From the NCBI RefSeq assembly GCF_950023065.1, contig NC_088680.1, positions 16,170,559 through 16,234,558 on the forward strand: a stretch of DNA of 64,000 nt, given 5' to 3'. The position numbers and the translations under genes were made by a program. The notes below the pieces were generated by a model. The model saw nothing but the letters and a program-made list of their open reading frames with translations, had not been told where the DNA came from and searched no databases. Source of the DNA: Planococcus citri. Its lineage: Eukaryota; Arthropoda; Insecta; Hemiptera; Pseudococcidae. Shown here piece after piece: positions 33,041 through 44,123 of this stretch. How positions within the stretch are numbered: the stretch's first letter is position 1; each line of letters starts with the position of its first letter.

Positions 33041-35761
33041 CTACATATAGTATACTACATGTTCTAAGTGAATGGCAGAAATATAATCATAAGGGTCAAT
33101 ATCTTCTGAACCATTGGATATAAATTCATATTTCGGGAGTTTCATTTCCCAAGTTGGCTTTGGAAGATATGTTAAACTTTCAAACCAGGTTTTTGTTAAA
33201 CTTTTAAACCAGGTTTGATTCGTTTCACTTTCAACCCAGGCTTGATCTGTTTCACATTCAACCCAGGTTTGATTTGTTTCACTTTCAACCCAGGCTTTTT
33301 TTGTTTCAGACCACACAATTGACGGACCTATTAGCTCCATACGTTTTTCGTTTTTACCACAACGTACCGGCTTCTTCGAAAATTTCATCCAACCATATAG
33401 TTCGATCGAATGTATCATCCAACGATTTAGTTCCATCGAATATTTCAATACCTGGCCATCAGTAAAACAACAGTAAACTTGACCACGACAATTCAGCAGA
33501 GTACACTTGGGATCCCAGACTCCTTTCAAACTCATGCTGCCATTCAATGAGACGAACATTTTCGAAGATAAATTATATACATTGAACACATGAACAGCGT
33601 AATCAGCATTCAACGATAACATGATGAATAAATTGTCATCCATTAAATTCGCAGTTATATTACAGGCATCTTTGTAACTTCGCTTTTCTGAATCAAATGA
33701 AAGACGCAATGTGGCAATTTGTTCCCGGTTGGCGTTCAAAACATAAATAGTAGACGTTTCCCGAGTCCATGCGACAAACGCAGGTATTTCTTCCGATTTT
33801 TTTTCATTGTTCTGAGGCATTTTTTCAGCAGAGGGAATCAACGAAGTAGAATTCAATGTTTTCCGTAATTCATTCCGAATTGATTTCTCCGAGCAATTAT
33901 TCGAATCTGTAGGCAGTTCTATTTTATAATCATGGTACTTCGTAATACGATTGCGATTAATAGCAAGGGCGATTTTCGGTATCAGGTGATATCGATTCTT
34001 CACATCGTGGAAAACCCATTTCGAACACATGTCTAAAATTCTATGCGGGTCATTACAGCAATGAAACGATGACAAAAGTAAATCCTCCAACATATCGAAA
34101 GAAATGAAACAGAGAGGCAACGTATCGGCTGTAGCAGGTTCGCTGATAAGTTTTGAAAAAATTTCAGTAATATTCTTCTTTAACCACGATCTACAAATAC
34201 TTTCATGAGCGATGAGAACTTTCGCACAAATTTCTTCGATATTCGTCTTCATCCAGGATACACATTCGGCGAGTAATTTTTCCATTTTCAAAGTATTGGC
34301 AGCTTTGAATACAGGAATTATCGTTTCAGATGTCACTTGTAATTCATTGAAATAGATGTATTCGAAGATTATGTCACATGTCGCTTGATCGACACCAAGA
34401 AGTGAATACTCGTTACTTTTAGTCTGTAGCAGAGTTGATGCTTCTGCAAATTGGGACTGCTTGGCGGAAAAAATTTCAGCAAAATAGCCAGACGCTGAAT
34501 TCAACACGAATCGATGAAGTTTGTAAGCTTTTTCTCCAGTAGTCACAACGATATCGTGGAAACGATGGTTTTCTACAAGTGTTTTCAACTTTTTTCGTTC
34601 GTTTTCAGTAGAATAAATTGGAAATTGTTTTTCTACAGTAGTCACAACGATATCGTCGAAATCACAGTTTTGTAGAAGTGTTTTCAACGCTCTTATTGTT
34701 CTTTCTTCAGAATCAATCGGAACTTCTTTTTTTTCATCTTTCGGGTTCGGCGATTCTTGAGGAGCTGCAAAAAAGAAAATGAGTACAATTAAAAATTCCA
34801 ATCTATAGTTTTTAAGCTTATACGTATAGGTAACTTCGTGATCAATTCATCAACATCTTACAACCAAAATAATGCGATATTCTCAACTCGAAACTAAAAA
34901 TGAGATTATTTTCACTATTACATAAATTTAACTCCAAGTACCTGAATCTATTTCTCCATCGCAAATCAGAAGTTTGTAGAAAAGTTTCTTCGTCATTTCC
35001 GGATTCATTTCCTCGGCGATACCAGTAAACACAGTGTTGAAATCTTCATCCTTTATATGGATTACATGACGAAATCTTCGTTTGACAGCATTAACGAGCT
35101 TTGCGAAATGAGGAATTCTGCTTTGCAAATCGTGATGGATCCATTGTGAACAAATTTGACTCATGGTGTGCATATCTATATCCTTATCCTGATCTTTCTC
35201 CTTTACGGCGCATCTTTCGCTTATAATTATTCTGATAACATCGTCAAGCGGTAAACGTAAGAAATCTTCATTATGTTGGATTTTCACCAAATGAACAGAT
35301 AGAGATTTGAAAACTGCCGGTAACAGGTACTGTAAATTCGGATTTTCTTGCACGAAGTAAAGTAATTTGAATATTTCAACATCTACGACGGAATTTTTTT
35401 CTATGAAACTTGCGTAAGTCTTCATATCGATCTCCATTTGCAAGTGTATCATGGCCATTAACAAAGCAACGTAATTGTCGTAGTTCAAGACAGATGTCAA
35501 CGATTGTCCGTATATTATATCAACGATGGCAGAGAAGGTGTCGGAATCCATTACCGGTAGCTCTATCACACTGCGTTCTTTTTGGTCAGACTGCTCGTTG
35601 AATAATTTCTCAAAGAAGTCCGATTTCCAGGCCAGTTGTAATCGATCCAAACAATAAACGTCGGCATCCACTTTGACCATGAAATCGTAATATTGACTTC
35701 TCACCAAATTTTTGGGTTTTTGGCGATCAACCTGTACTTCTGTACTGTCTCCGGAACTCAT
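33041..35761 (-). CDS. Double BTB-BACK protein with propeller, copy 1 (847 aa, altered C-terminus)
   Basis: Exons 35761-34942 and 34764-33041; 177-nt intron, phase 1. Exon 1 is a BTB domain (YDFMVKVDADVYCLDRLQLA ... FSAIVDIIYGQSL, residues about 25-110) and a BACK domain ending CSQWIHHDLQSR near 240. Exon 2 begins with a charged linker, then a second BTB (HDIVVTTGEKAYKLHRF ... FEYIYFNEL), a second BACK (CSKWVFHDVKNRYHLIPKIA) and a Kelch-like propeller of about 200 residues (FVAWTRETSTIYVLNAN, MFVSLN, GQVYCCF, LKYSMELNRWMIHS). BTB-BACK-Kelch proteins bring substrates to CUL3 ubiquitin ligases. Compared with copies 2 and 3, about 130 propeller residues near the end are lost and replaced by a 9-residue repeat (ETNQTWVES type, 33,181-33,316). 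The C-terminus is changed to LEHVVYYM. It may still be expressed. Confidence 0.75.
33181..33316 (-). repeat. 27-bp coding tandem repeat in BTB copy 1
   Basis: About five units of 27 bp, each coding SETNQTWVE or a variant (SETKKAWVE, CETDQAWVE, SETNQTWFK, then a shortened SLTKTWFE). The middle units are almost identical in DNA, so the expansion is recent. The unit resembles the WSEGNLTWDL stretch of copy 3, which suggests it grew out of that propeller segment. Confidence 0.85.
34942..35761 (-). other. Exon 1 module (BTB-BACK) of copy 1
   Basis: Exon 1 ends GATTCAG|GTACTTG, the same donor as copy 2. If the intron is kept, the frame stops a few codons later at 34,928. A stand-alone BTB-BACK protein of 277 aa would result, which could act as a dimerising regulator of the full-length form. 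That is inference; the sequence only shows that it is possible. Confidence 0.5.
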
Positions 35762-36440
35762 GGTTTTTCAGGAACTTTCCTATAGAAAAAAATAAAAATA
35801 AATGATTTCAGTAGATGTGGTTCTCTATTCTGTAGCTTACTGTTTAGAGTATGATGTATGATTGATTGGTTCGACTCTTTCGGTGAGTACTATTAAAATT
35901 TAAAAGCGAAACACTTACCTACTCAATATTTCGAAAGAGAGAAATTCAAATTTCTTGAGCTGATACTAGCAAACTATACAATATTTTACACGACACACGA
36001 GTTTACAAGCGAGCCACAATATTATATTGTCATTGCATCTTGCATCATTTTATCTAAAATTCTAAAGCTCTTCAATACAACTTACATATATCCATTGAAT
36101 TTTAAAGCTCTTAAATACAAGTATGGAAAAGGGTGAATTTTGGAATTTTTTTTGCAAAAAAACACATGTTATACATAGCACTTTCTTGAGAGTTTTCTGT
36201 TTTTGGGAATTTTGACATGACATTTGCTATGTATTCTGAGTAGAATGGGAAACTTTGTATTTTTTTAAAATCAAAATCAGGGACTGTTGGGTAATTCTTG
36301 ATCTTGACTTGACAAAAGAGAAACTTTTTCAAATGTAAAGAAGTGAAAGAAGTGCCATTTCTCGCTAAGAAATGACACAAAAGAATTTTATTGCGATTTT
36401 TTCTGATTCTAAAATAGTAAGTAGGCACTTAAAAAGTGAG
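35762..36440. promoter_or_regulatory. 5' flank of BTB copy 1
   Basis: Shared in part with the 5' flanks of copies 2 (43,700-44,060) and 3 (49,868-50,160): AGGAACTTTCC just upstream of the ATG, AATGATTT...AGT, TTTCGGTGAGTA, GAAACACTTAC and AATATTTCGAAAG blocks, then ACACGAGTTTACAAGCGAGCC. The TTTCGGTGAGTA and ACTTAC words could be splice sites of an untranslated leader. No TATA box is clear. Confidence 0.45.
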
Positions 36441-37262
36441 AGGACTGTTTAGCTGTTTTAGAATATTTTCAATTTTGCCAAAACACCATAAGGAAGCGAG
36501 AATTTATATCCTAATTTTGATTTTTAGCAACTTTGTAAAAAACGAGTTTTTGAGAATTTGAAATTTCCGCAGGCATCAAAGTCTCAGATCAGAAACCTGG
36601 TAAAGCTTTTTAGAAATCATTTCAAAAAAAAGCTAATTGTAAGCTTCTGACAAGTATTTTTAACAAAAATAAAGTAATACCTACTTATTACTTTGTGGAA
36701 TTTTTTTGCAAAAAAAAGTGAAACTGAAACTACCTACCTATGTATTATTTTGTCTCTTTACAATTTTTGTAAGAAAAAAAACAAGAATTTTTAGTTCATT
36801 TTTTGGTGTGAATTCTTCGTTAAAAAACTGTGACTTTTTTGGTCGATGATTTTTTGGCCGAAAAAATGAGAATTTTAGGCAATTTTTGTCAAACAGCCAG
36901 AATCTAATTATCATTTCTATTTCTACCTACTTACATATTTCTTTTGAAAAAAAAAGGAATTTTTGGCAATCTTTACTAAAGACATCGAGATCTGATATTT
37001 TTGGCAAAAAGCGGGATTTTGAAAATTTAAGCAAAAGATGAAGCTTTTAAAGAATTTTTATTTCAACTGACAAGCAAAACTTGAATTTTTAGTCAAATTT
37101 TTGGTGCAGTTTTTGAATAAATAGTTGGGCTATTTTGCAAATTCTCGAGGAAAAATACAAAATTTTGGCAATTTTTACCATAATTAATAAGAATTTTTAA
37201 TGAGATAATATCATAATTTTTGAAAAAAAGTGTGAATTTTGATTTTTTTCGCAAAAGAACAT
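36441..37262. repeat. 3' flank repeat block of BTB copy 2 (left part)
   Basis: Homologous to 44,470-45,350: TTTTCAATTTTGCCAAAAC, GCATCAAAGTCTCAGA, TGGTAAAGCTTTTTAGAAATCATT, TGTTGGCCGAAAAAATGAGAATTTTAG-type blocks in the same order. AT-rich, no gene. Confidence 0.6.
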
Positions 37263-38512
37263 TAGTCCAGGAGAATTAGCATTCCATAGGGAAAAGTTGG
37301 ATAACAAGCTGAATTTTGATATAGGCGGGTTTTTTGATACGCTGAACACGAATTTTGGGTGTCCGGATGTACGCTTCCCCCTTTTTTGTGGACCCTAAGC
37401 CCCCCAAATTTGGTTTTTGGCGTATTACTCCGAAAATATGCATTTTTGCGAAAAAATCCTTTTATAAATTTTGTTCTCCTCTAAATTCCACGTCGAATGA
37501 GGGGTCGGCGAAGTTTCCAACCCCAAGGACTCTCGGCCTTTTAACTAGGGGCCCCAACTTGTTGGAACCACCCCTAGGCGAAATCTCTCCCCTTCAAACT
37601 TCCCTCTGAGACGGGTCGGGGGCATGGTTTGCTGTCAGACAGGTACGCGTGAATAACGACTCCTGGAACGTGGCAGAGATCATGCCTTAGGCAACCGCCT
37701 AGGGGTTTGGGTCAGGGTGGACGATCCGTCTCACCTCCCCCCCCCCATTCCCCTTCCCGTCCCTCTTCTTAATCTTGGGGTGAAGGTATAGCTTTGCTTA
37801 CTTAGACTTAGAATAGTTAATAATAGTTAATATTAGTATAACCTTAAGATTAAGATGGTTTTTTCTTTTTTAATAAATATAAACCTCGGCGCCTAGTGCG
37901 TCCGAGGTGTTAAACAAAAAAAAAGAAAAAAAAGGGGGGTAGGGCTAGAACCATTCAAAAAAGGGGGTTTCCTGAAAAATACATAAAGGCTATACTACAG
38001 GGGCCTAAGAAGGGTGAAATGGTCCCCAAAAGCGTCTGAGTTGATATTAACATGGAAGGCTGAAATTTTTCACGCAGAAGTTTCTCAATGGTATACCCAT
38101 CTTCCATGCTAATATTAACTCAAACGCTTTTGGGGACCATTTCGCCCCTCTTAGACCCTTATAGCCTTTATGTATTTTTTATGAAATCCCCTTTTTTGAA
38201 TGGTTCTAGCCCCACCCCCTTGGGGTTGGAAACTTCGCAGTTCGCTGACTCTTCATTCGACGCGGAATTTAGAGGAGAACAAAATTCATAAAAGGATTTT
38301 TTCGCAAAAATGCATATTTTCGGAGTAATAAGTATGCCAAAAACCAAATTTGGGGGCTTAGGATCCACAAAAAAGGGGGAAGCGTACACCGGATTCACCC
38401 GGACACCCAAAGTTCGTGTTCAGCGTATCAAAAAACCCCCATATACCAAAATTCAGCTTGTTATCAAACTTTTCCATATGACCCCATTTTTTGAGCTAAT
38501 TCTCCTGGACTA
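37263..38512. mobile_element. Foldback inverted-repeat element, 1,250 bp, 3-bp target duplication
   Basis: The ends are TAGTCCAGGAGAATTAGC and its inverse, flanked by CAT on both sides (37260-37262 and 38513-38515). The homologous empty site next to copy 3 (about 45,345) lacks it. The two arms are each about 400 bp and match inverted almost throughout, from the termini through GTGTACGCTTCCCCC and GTTTCCAACCCC to a small loop near 38,060-38,098. The left arm alone is broken by about 400 bp of foreign sequence (37,533-37,935). There is no coding capacity. The superfamily is uncertain. Confidence 0.8.
37533..37935 (+). mobile_element. LINE-like 3' fragment nested in the foldback element
   Basis: Much more GC-rich than its host (GACGGGTCGGGGGCATGG, AACGACTCCTGGAACGTGG). 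It ends with TTAATAAATATAAACCTCGG, a hairpin CCTCGG...CCGAGG, GTGTTAAAC and an A-rich tail (about 37,917-37,933). A 3' stem-loop plus A tail is what truncated non-LTR retrotransposons and their SINEs leave. The arm sequence resumes on the far side at GGGGTAGGGCTAGAACC. Confidence 0.6.
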
Positions 38513-38776
38513 CATGATTTTTAGCACTTTTTTTGAGAGCTTTTGGCAATTTTAACATGAGACCTGCCATTTTCAGTAGAATGAGGAACTTTTTAGAATT
38601 TTTTTTTGAAAAAAAACGAGTTTTTGGCAATTTTAACTAAAGACGTTGGATCTGCTATTTTTGGCAAAAAACGAGACTTCGAAAATTTTAGCAAAAGATG
38701 AAGCTTTTTAGAAATTTTCATTTCAATTTTCAACTGACGAGCAAACCTTCTGATACCTACTTAATAGCTGAGAATT
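38513..38776. repeat. 3' flank repeat block of BTB copy 2 (middle part)
   Basis: Continues the block interrupted at 37,262 and is homologous to about 45,345-45,620. It includes TGAGACCTGCCATTTT, AAAAAACGAGTTTTTGGCAA and CTGATACCTACTTAATAGCTG. Confidence 0.55.
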
Positions 38777-39680
38777 GTGTCATTCCAAGGTAAAAGGTCC
38801 CACTTTGGCAGATTTTCGAGATTTGAGTTATGACCACTGGGTGATAGGGGGAGACATTCCTGATCGAATGAGACCGAAACGAGCCCAATTCGTTGATATT
38901 TGCCGGAGCTACGGCGTTTTGAAGTCGCGTACCTGAAAAAGTAAGTTTTGAAAAAGACGCGTTTGAAAGTTTTGGAAACGTTTTTCACTACAATTTTGCG
39001 ATAATGTGACGTAGAACGCTCCTTGATGTCTCATATGATAGATTTTTTGATGCTGAAAACGATGGTGATATTTAAAAAGAACAATACTCGACGGAAAATG
39101 TAGTTTAATGAAGAAACAACGTGAAAAAAATGAAAATTCTGGGGAAAAAATCGAAAATAGAAGTACAAAAATTATAAAAAAAGCATTTTTGAATTAAAAA
39201 AATATTTTTTGGCGTGAAATACAACTTGGAAAAAAATATAATCGAAAAAAAAATCTCAAAAATTTTTGACTGGTGCGGGGTTCGAACTGCCGACCTCCCG
39301 CTTCTCAGTCCGTCATCTATGCCACTCGGCTATCATCGCTACTAACTAAATCTGGTTCTTGAACGGCATACAAGTTGTCGAACACATCCACATGTATTCC
39401 CGTATACATATGTGTGTGCAGCCGCATAAAACCATGTTCATACACGCAAATAGGTGAAAAATGCATCGAAAAATGTACGCATCTTTCACTGTAAGGCTGT
39501 AGTTTACCCACTTCCCGTTAGTGGCGCTAGTTGAAAGTTTGGGAGGTGATATTAGAGATGACTAACGACCCAAAAATGACATTAACACAAAAGGTCCCAC
39601 TTTGACCCAATCTGACTAAAATCCATTTTTCTCGAAAATCAGTAAATTTCAAAGTGGGACCTTTTACCTTGGAATGACAC
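38777..39680. mobile_element. 904-bp MITE with 31-bp perfect terminal inverted repeats
   Basis: Starts GTGTCATTCCAAGGTAAAAG and ends with the exact inverse over 31 bp. AATT flanks both sides (38773-38776, 39681-39684). The homologous positions at 31,850 (AAAATTATTC) and 45,620 (GAGAATTATTC) are uninterrupted and hold a single AATT, giving direct empty-site evidence for a 4-bp target duplication. It encodes no transposase and carries a tRNA-like block near its middle-right. A 4-bp duplication would fit Sola or Chapaev-type elements, but the family is not proven. Confidence 0.85.
39268..39335 (-). ncRNA. tRNA-like sequence (degenerate, Leu/Ser-like) inside the MITE
   Basis: On the minus strand there is an A-box-like TAGCCGAGTGG, then an anticodon-like CTGAGAA loop, and a B-box-like AGTTCGAACCCC at normal spacing. 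The T-stem and acceptor stem do not pair well and there is no clear anticodon stem. It is therefore a tRNA relic or a pol III promoter of tRNA origin rather than a working tRNA. Confidence 0.5.
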
Positions 39681-39684
39681 AATT

Positions 39685-40680
39685 ATTCTTCACAAAAAAA
39701 AAACAAAAACAAAAAAGTGAGACTTTTTGGCAGTTATTCCATTTTTGTACATAAAAAAAGTGTTTATTTTGCAATTTTGACAAACAACAAGAATTTTCAG
39801 TCTTTGAAATTTTTGGTACGGTTTCGTATAAATAGTTACGCTCTTTTGCAAATTCTCAGGAAAAATATAAGATTTTGGCAATTTTAACCAACCATAATAA
39901 GAATATTTTAATGAGATAATTTTTGTAAAAAAAAGTGTGAATTTTGTAATTTTTTTTGCAAAAAAACACGATTTTTAACCCTTTATTGAGTGTTTTATTT
40001 GGCAATTCTAATATGAGATCTGCTATTTTGAGCAGAAGAAGAAACTTTTTGGATTTTTTTTGCAAAAAGTGACAGTTCTAAGTTTTTTTTGACCAAAAAT
40101 CAGAGACTGTTGGGTAATTTTTGACGAAAGAAAAACTTATGAGTGATGAAAAATGATCTTTCTGTTTGAAATCTCTGTTTTAATATTTTTAAATTTCAAC
40201 CTCTTGCAAAATTTTGAACGAATTACTCACCAAAAAAGCACGTATCACTTGGAGGCTTGGACGAGCTGAGGAAGTACATAGTAGGTGATTTGTTTTTGGG
40301 AGAGCCAACATCTAAATAATAAACACTGTAGACATACGTAGGTAGTTCATTAAACACAAATACCTCTTTAAAAAGAAATAGGCAAAAAGTCATCATTATT
40401 CAAAGTTCCATCCCGTATCTCGAAAATTTTTTGAAAATTGTTTGGTAGGTAGTAGGTAAGAACAAATACCACAGATAGCAAGGAATTTTTCTCGTTTTTT
40501 GATTACTCGCCCACCACACTGATCAAAACTCAACACTTCGCCTTATCTAACACAATTTTCCGAAAAGGTGAGATGAACAAATTACAATAGAGGAAGTTTA
40601 ATCGAAAGGTATAATTAAATCAATATTTCCATAATCGTAAACAAAACAAAAATTAATATCTACTTTATCATAAAAGGTTA
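39685..40680. repeat. 3' flank repeat block of BTB copy 2 (right part)
   Basis: Homologous to 31,860-33,000 and 45,620-46,830: AGTGAGACTTTTTGGCAGTT, GAAATCTCTGTTTTAATATTTT, TATCACTTGGAGGCTTGGACG and AAGTTCCATCCCGTATCTCGAA occur in the same order. No gene. Confidence 0.6.
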
Positions 40681-40692
40681 CATTACATTACA

Positions 40693-43600
40693 TTAATCGG
40701 TGCGAATACGGTGCCCATGAATAGCAGAAATATAGTCATAAGGACCGCGATTTTTCGAACCATCGGATAATTCAGATCCCAATCTTAATGGGAGTTCTTT
40801 CTTCAAGTCCCAGATTAGATTTGTTCGAGACCACTGATAAAGTTTGTTGAGGCACACGTGTAAAAGTTCGTTTCCAAACTGAACTACAGCGAAAGATTTC
40901 AAATGAGTCTGCGTGAGAATATTGTCCGTCATGGGAAACTCATGCCACTGTTTTGAATTTTGGTCAAATGTCATGTAGCACGATGGTAATATCACAGTAA
41001 GCATACTGCCATTAGTGATAGTGAAATTTACTATCATGTCAGACGGTGAAATACTCAGCACGTTATTACAAGTGTAAGTGAGATTTTTCATCATAGTAGA
41101 TGGTGAAAACGACAAATGTGACAAAGGCAACCACGCATTTTGTTGAAAATTGAATTCGTCCACAACGTATTTGCATTCTGGTTTCGATAAATACAACCCC
41201 TCAGAACTAGCGTTAATACACAAATACAATCTGTACAACTTATCTCCATCACTTGTAAACCGTACTAGAGGAAGTGCTCGGTTTTCAGGGCTCGGCTTCT
41301 CCGAAATTATTATCCAACGATTCAATTCGATCGAATATTTCAATACGCGGCCATCTTCAATACAACAGAGAACTTGGCTGCGACAATTCAACAGCACGCA
41401 TTTGGACCAATATCCTGTTATGCAACGATTCAATGAGATGAACTTTTTCGAAGATAAATTATATACATTAAACACGGGACGAGCATAATCAGCCGAAGAG
41501 AACATAATGAATAAATTGTCATCCACTAAAGTCGCGGCTATATTAAAGAAACCACAAATGTAACCTATTGGCTTTTCTGAACTAGGTAAAAGGCGCAACA
41601 TGGCAATTTGTTCCATGTTGGCGTTCAAAACGTAAATAGTTGACGTTTCCCGGGTCCAGGCGATGAACACAGGCATTTCTTCCAACTTCTTTTCATTGTT
41701 CCGAGGCATTTTTTCAGCAGAGGGAATCAACGAAGTAAAATTCAATGTTTTCCATAATTCATTTCGAATTGATTTCTCCGAACAGTTGTTCGAATCTGTA
41801 GGCAGTTCTATTTTATAATCATGGTACTTCATAATGCGATTGCCATTAATAGCAAGGGCGATTTTCGGTATCAGGTGATATCGATTCTTCACATCGTGGA
41901 AAACCCATTTCGAACACATGTCTAGAATCCTATGCGGATCATCGCAGCAATGATCAGGCCATGACAGAAGTAATTCCTCCAATATATCGAAAGAAATGAA
42001 ACAGAGAGGCATCGTATCGGCTGTAGCAGCTTCTCTGAGAAATTTCGAATTCGTCATCATCCACGATACACATTCAGCGAGTAATTTTTCCATTTTCAAA
42101 GTAGTGGCAGCTTTGAATACCGGAATTATCGTTTCAGATGTCAATTGCAATTCATCGAAATAGATGTATTCGACGATCATGTCACATGTCGCTTGATCAA
42201 CACCGAGAAGTGAATACTCGTTACTTTTAATCTGTTGCAGAGTTGATGCTTCTGCGAATTGAGCGTCTATGTTGGACTGCTTGGCGGAAAAAATTTCAGC
42301 AAAATAGCCGGACGCTGAATTCAGCTTGAATCGATGAAGCTTGTAAGCTTTTTCTCCGGTAGTCACAACGATATCGTGGAAACGATGGTTTTCTAGAAGC
42401 GTTTTCAACTTTTTTCGTTCGTTTTCTTTATCAATCGGAACTTCTTTTTCTACAGCAGTCATAACGTTATCGTCGAAATCATAGTTTTGGGAACGATGGT
42501 TTTCTAGAAATGTTTTCAACTTTTTTCGTTTGTTTTCTTTAGAATCAATCGGAACTTCTTTTTTTTCATCTTTCGGCGATTCTTGAGGAGCTGCGAAAAA
42601 GAAAAGTAGTACAATTAATATCATTCAGAATTCCAATCCAACTTTCAAGCTTACGTAGGTAACTTCGTGATCAATTCATCAACATCTTTTACAACCAAAA
42701 TAATGCGATATCCTCAACTTAGAACTAACAATGAGATTATTTTCACTATCAGCCTAATTGTATGTATTAGGTACCATAAATTAAACTGCAAGTACCTGAT
42801 TCTATTTCTCCATCGCAAATGACAAGTTTGTAGAAAAGTTTCTTCGTCATTTCCGGATTCATTTCCTCAGCGATACCAGTTAGTACAGTGTTGAAATCGT
42901 CATCTTTTATATCGCTTACATGACAAATTCTTCGTTTGACAGCATTAACGAGCTTTGCGAAGTGAGGAAGTCTGCTTTGCAAATCGTGATGGATCCATTG
43001 TGAGCAAATTTGACTCATGGTAGGCATATCTATATCGTTATCCGAATATATTAACTTCTCCTTCATCCATTGTGGACACCCGGATGACCCGGACATAGTA
43101 GCCATATGCATCTCTATCTCCTTCTCCGCATACTTCTTTTTTAAGGCACAGCTATAACTTGTAATTATTCTGATAATATCGTCAAGCGGTAAACGTAAGA
43201 AATCTTCATTATGTTGGATTTTCACCAACTTAGCAGATAGAGATTTGAAAACTGCCGGTAACAAGTACTGCACATTCGGATTTTCCTGCAAGAAGTTGAG
43301 TAATTTGAATAGTTTAACATCTACGACGGAGTTTTTCTCAATGTAACTTGCGTAAGTTTCCATATCGATCTCCATTTGCAAGTGATTCATGGCCATTAAC
43401 AAAGCAACGTAATTGTCGTGGTTCAAGACAGACGTCAACGATTGTCCGTATATTATATCAACGATGGCAGAGAAGGTTTTGGTATCCATTACCGGTAGCT
43501 CTATCAAACTGCATTCTTTTTGGTCAGACTGCTCGTTGAATAATTTCTCAAAGAATTCCGATTTCCAGGCCAGTTGTAATCGATCCAAACAATAAACGTC

Positions 43601-43699
43601 GGCATCCACTTTGACCATGACATCGTAAAATTGACTTCTCACCAAATTTTTGGGTTTTTGGTGATCAACCGGTACTTCTGAATTGTCTCCTGAACTCAT
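40693..43699 (-). CDS. Double BTB-BACK protein with propeller, copy 2 (933 aa)
   Basis: Exons 43699-42796 and 42590-40693, phase 1 join. Same layout as copy 1: BTB-BACK (exon 1), linker, BTB-BACK, Kelch-like propeller with a full C-terminal part (FNVYNLSSKKFISLN, RVLKYSIELNRWIIIS, FNFQQNAWLPLSHLSF, NLIWDLKKELPLRL, HRIRTD at the end). Two differences stand out. Exon 1 has an extra stretch of about 30 residues before SQICSQWIHHDLQSR (near 43,031-43,130) that looks like a local duplication. The second BACK domain has lost about 35 residues that copies 1 and 3 keep (near 42,030-42,060). The linker before the second BTB repeats the start of that BTB once (KKLKTFLENHR, then KKLKTLLENHRFHD). The likely role is a CUL3 ubiquitin-ligase adaptor; substrates unknown. 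Confidence 0.78.
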
Positions 43700-44123
43700 G
43701 GTTCTTCAGGAACTTTCCTACGGAAAAATAAATGATTTTTCAGTGAATGCAGTCCTCTATCGTGTAGCTTAGAGCTTACTATCTAGTGTAGTATGCTAGG
43801 TTCGAGTTCGACTGTTTCGGTGAGTAATTTATAAATTATAAGTGAAACACTTACTTAATATTTCGAAAGCGAAAAATTCGATGTCTTGTTACTGGCAAAC
43901 TATGCAATAATTTACAGGACACAGGACACAGGACACACAAGTATCACAAGCGGGCCACAATGTACGAATATGTATTTTATTATAAGTATAATGTCAATAT
44001 CTATGTGATTGCATAATGCATTGCATCTTGCATCATTTTTTTGCATCAGTTTATTTGTTATCAGCTAGTTATCAGCCAGCAGCAGCAAGGGGTGGCTGCT
44101 GTTGAAGGGAAGGAAGGACCAAG
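43700..44123. promoter_or_regulatory. 5' flank of BTB copy 2
   Basis: Homologous to the 5' flanks of copies 1 and 3, with a short run of repeated GGACACA words near 43,917-43,937. Candidate leader splice words (TTTCGGTGAGTA, AAACACTTAC) are kept. No clear core promoter motif. Confidence 0.4.

Noticed and set aside
34765..34801. Methionine and hydrophobic stretch (FLIVLIFFFA) in front of exon 2 of the BTB genes, looking like a signal peptide
   Set aside because: It is the branch/pyrimidine tract of the intron read in frame. The acceptor TTTGCAG and the phase-1 match to exon 1 are conserved in all three copies, so splicing explains it better than a secreted second gene.
39268..39335. Functional tRNA gene
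   Set aside because: A and B boxes are present, but the T-stem, anticodon stem and acceptor stem do not pair. It is inside a MITE, so it is called tRNA-like only.
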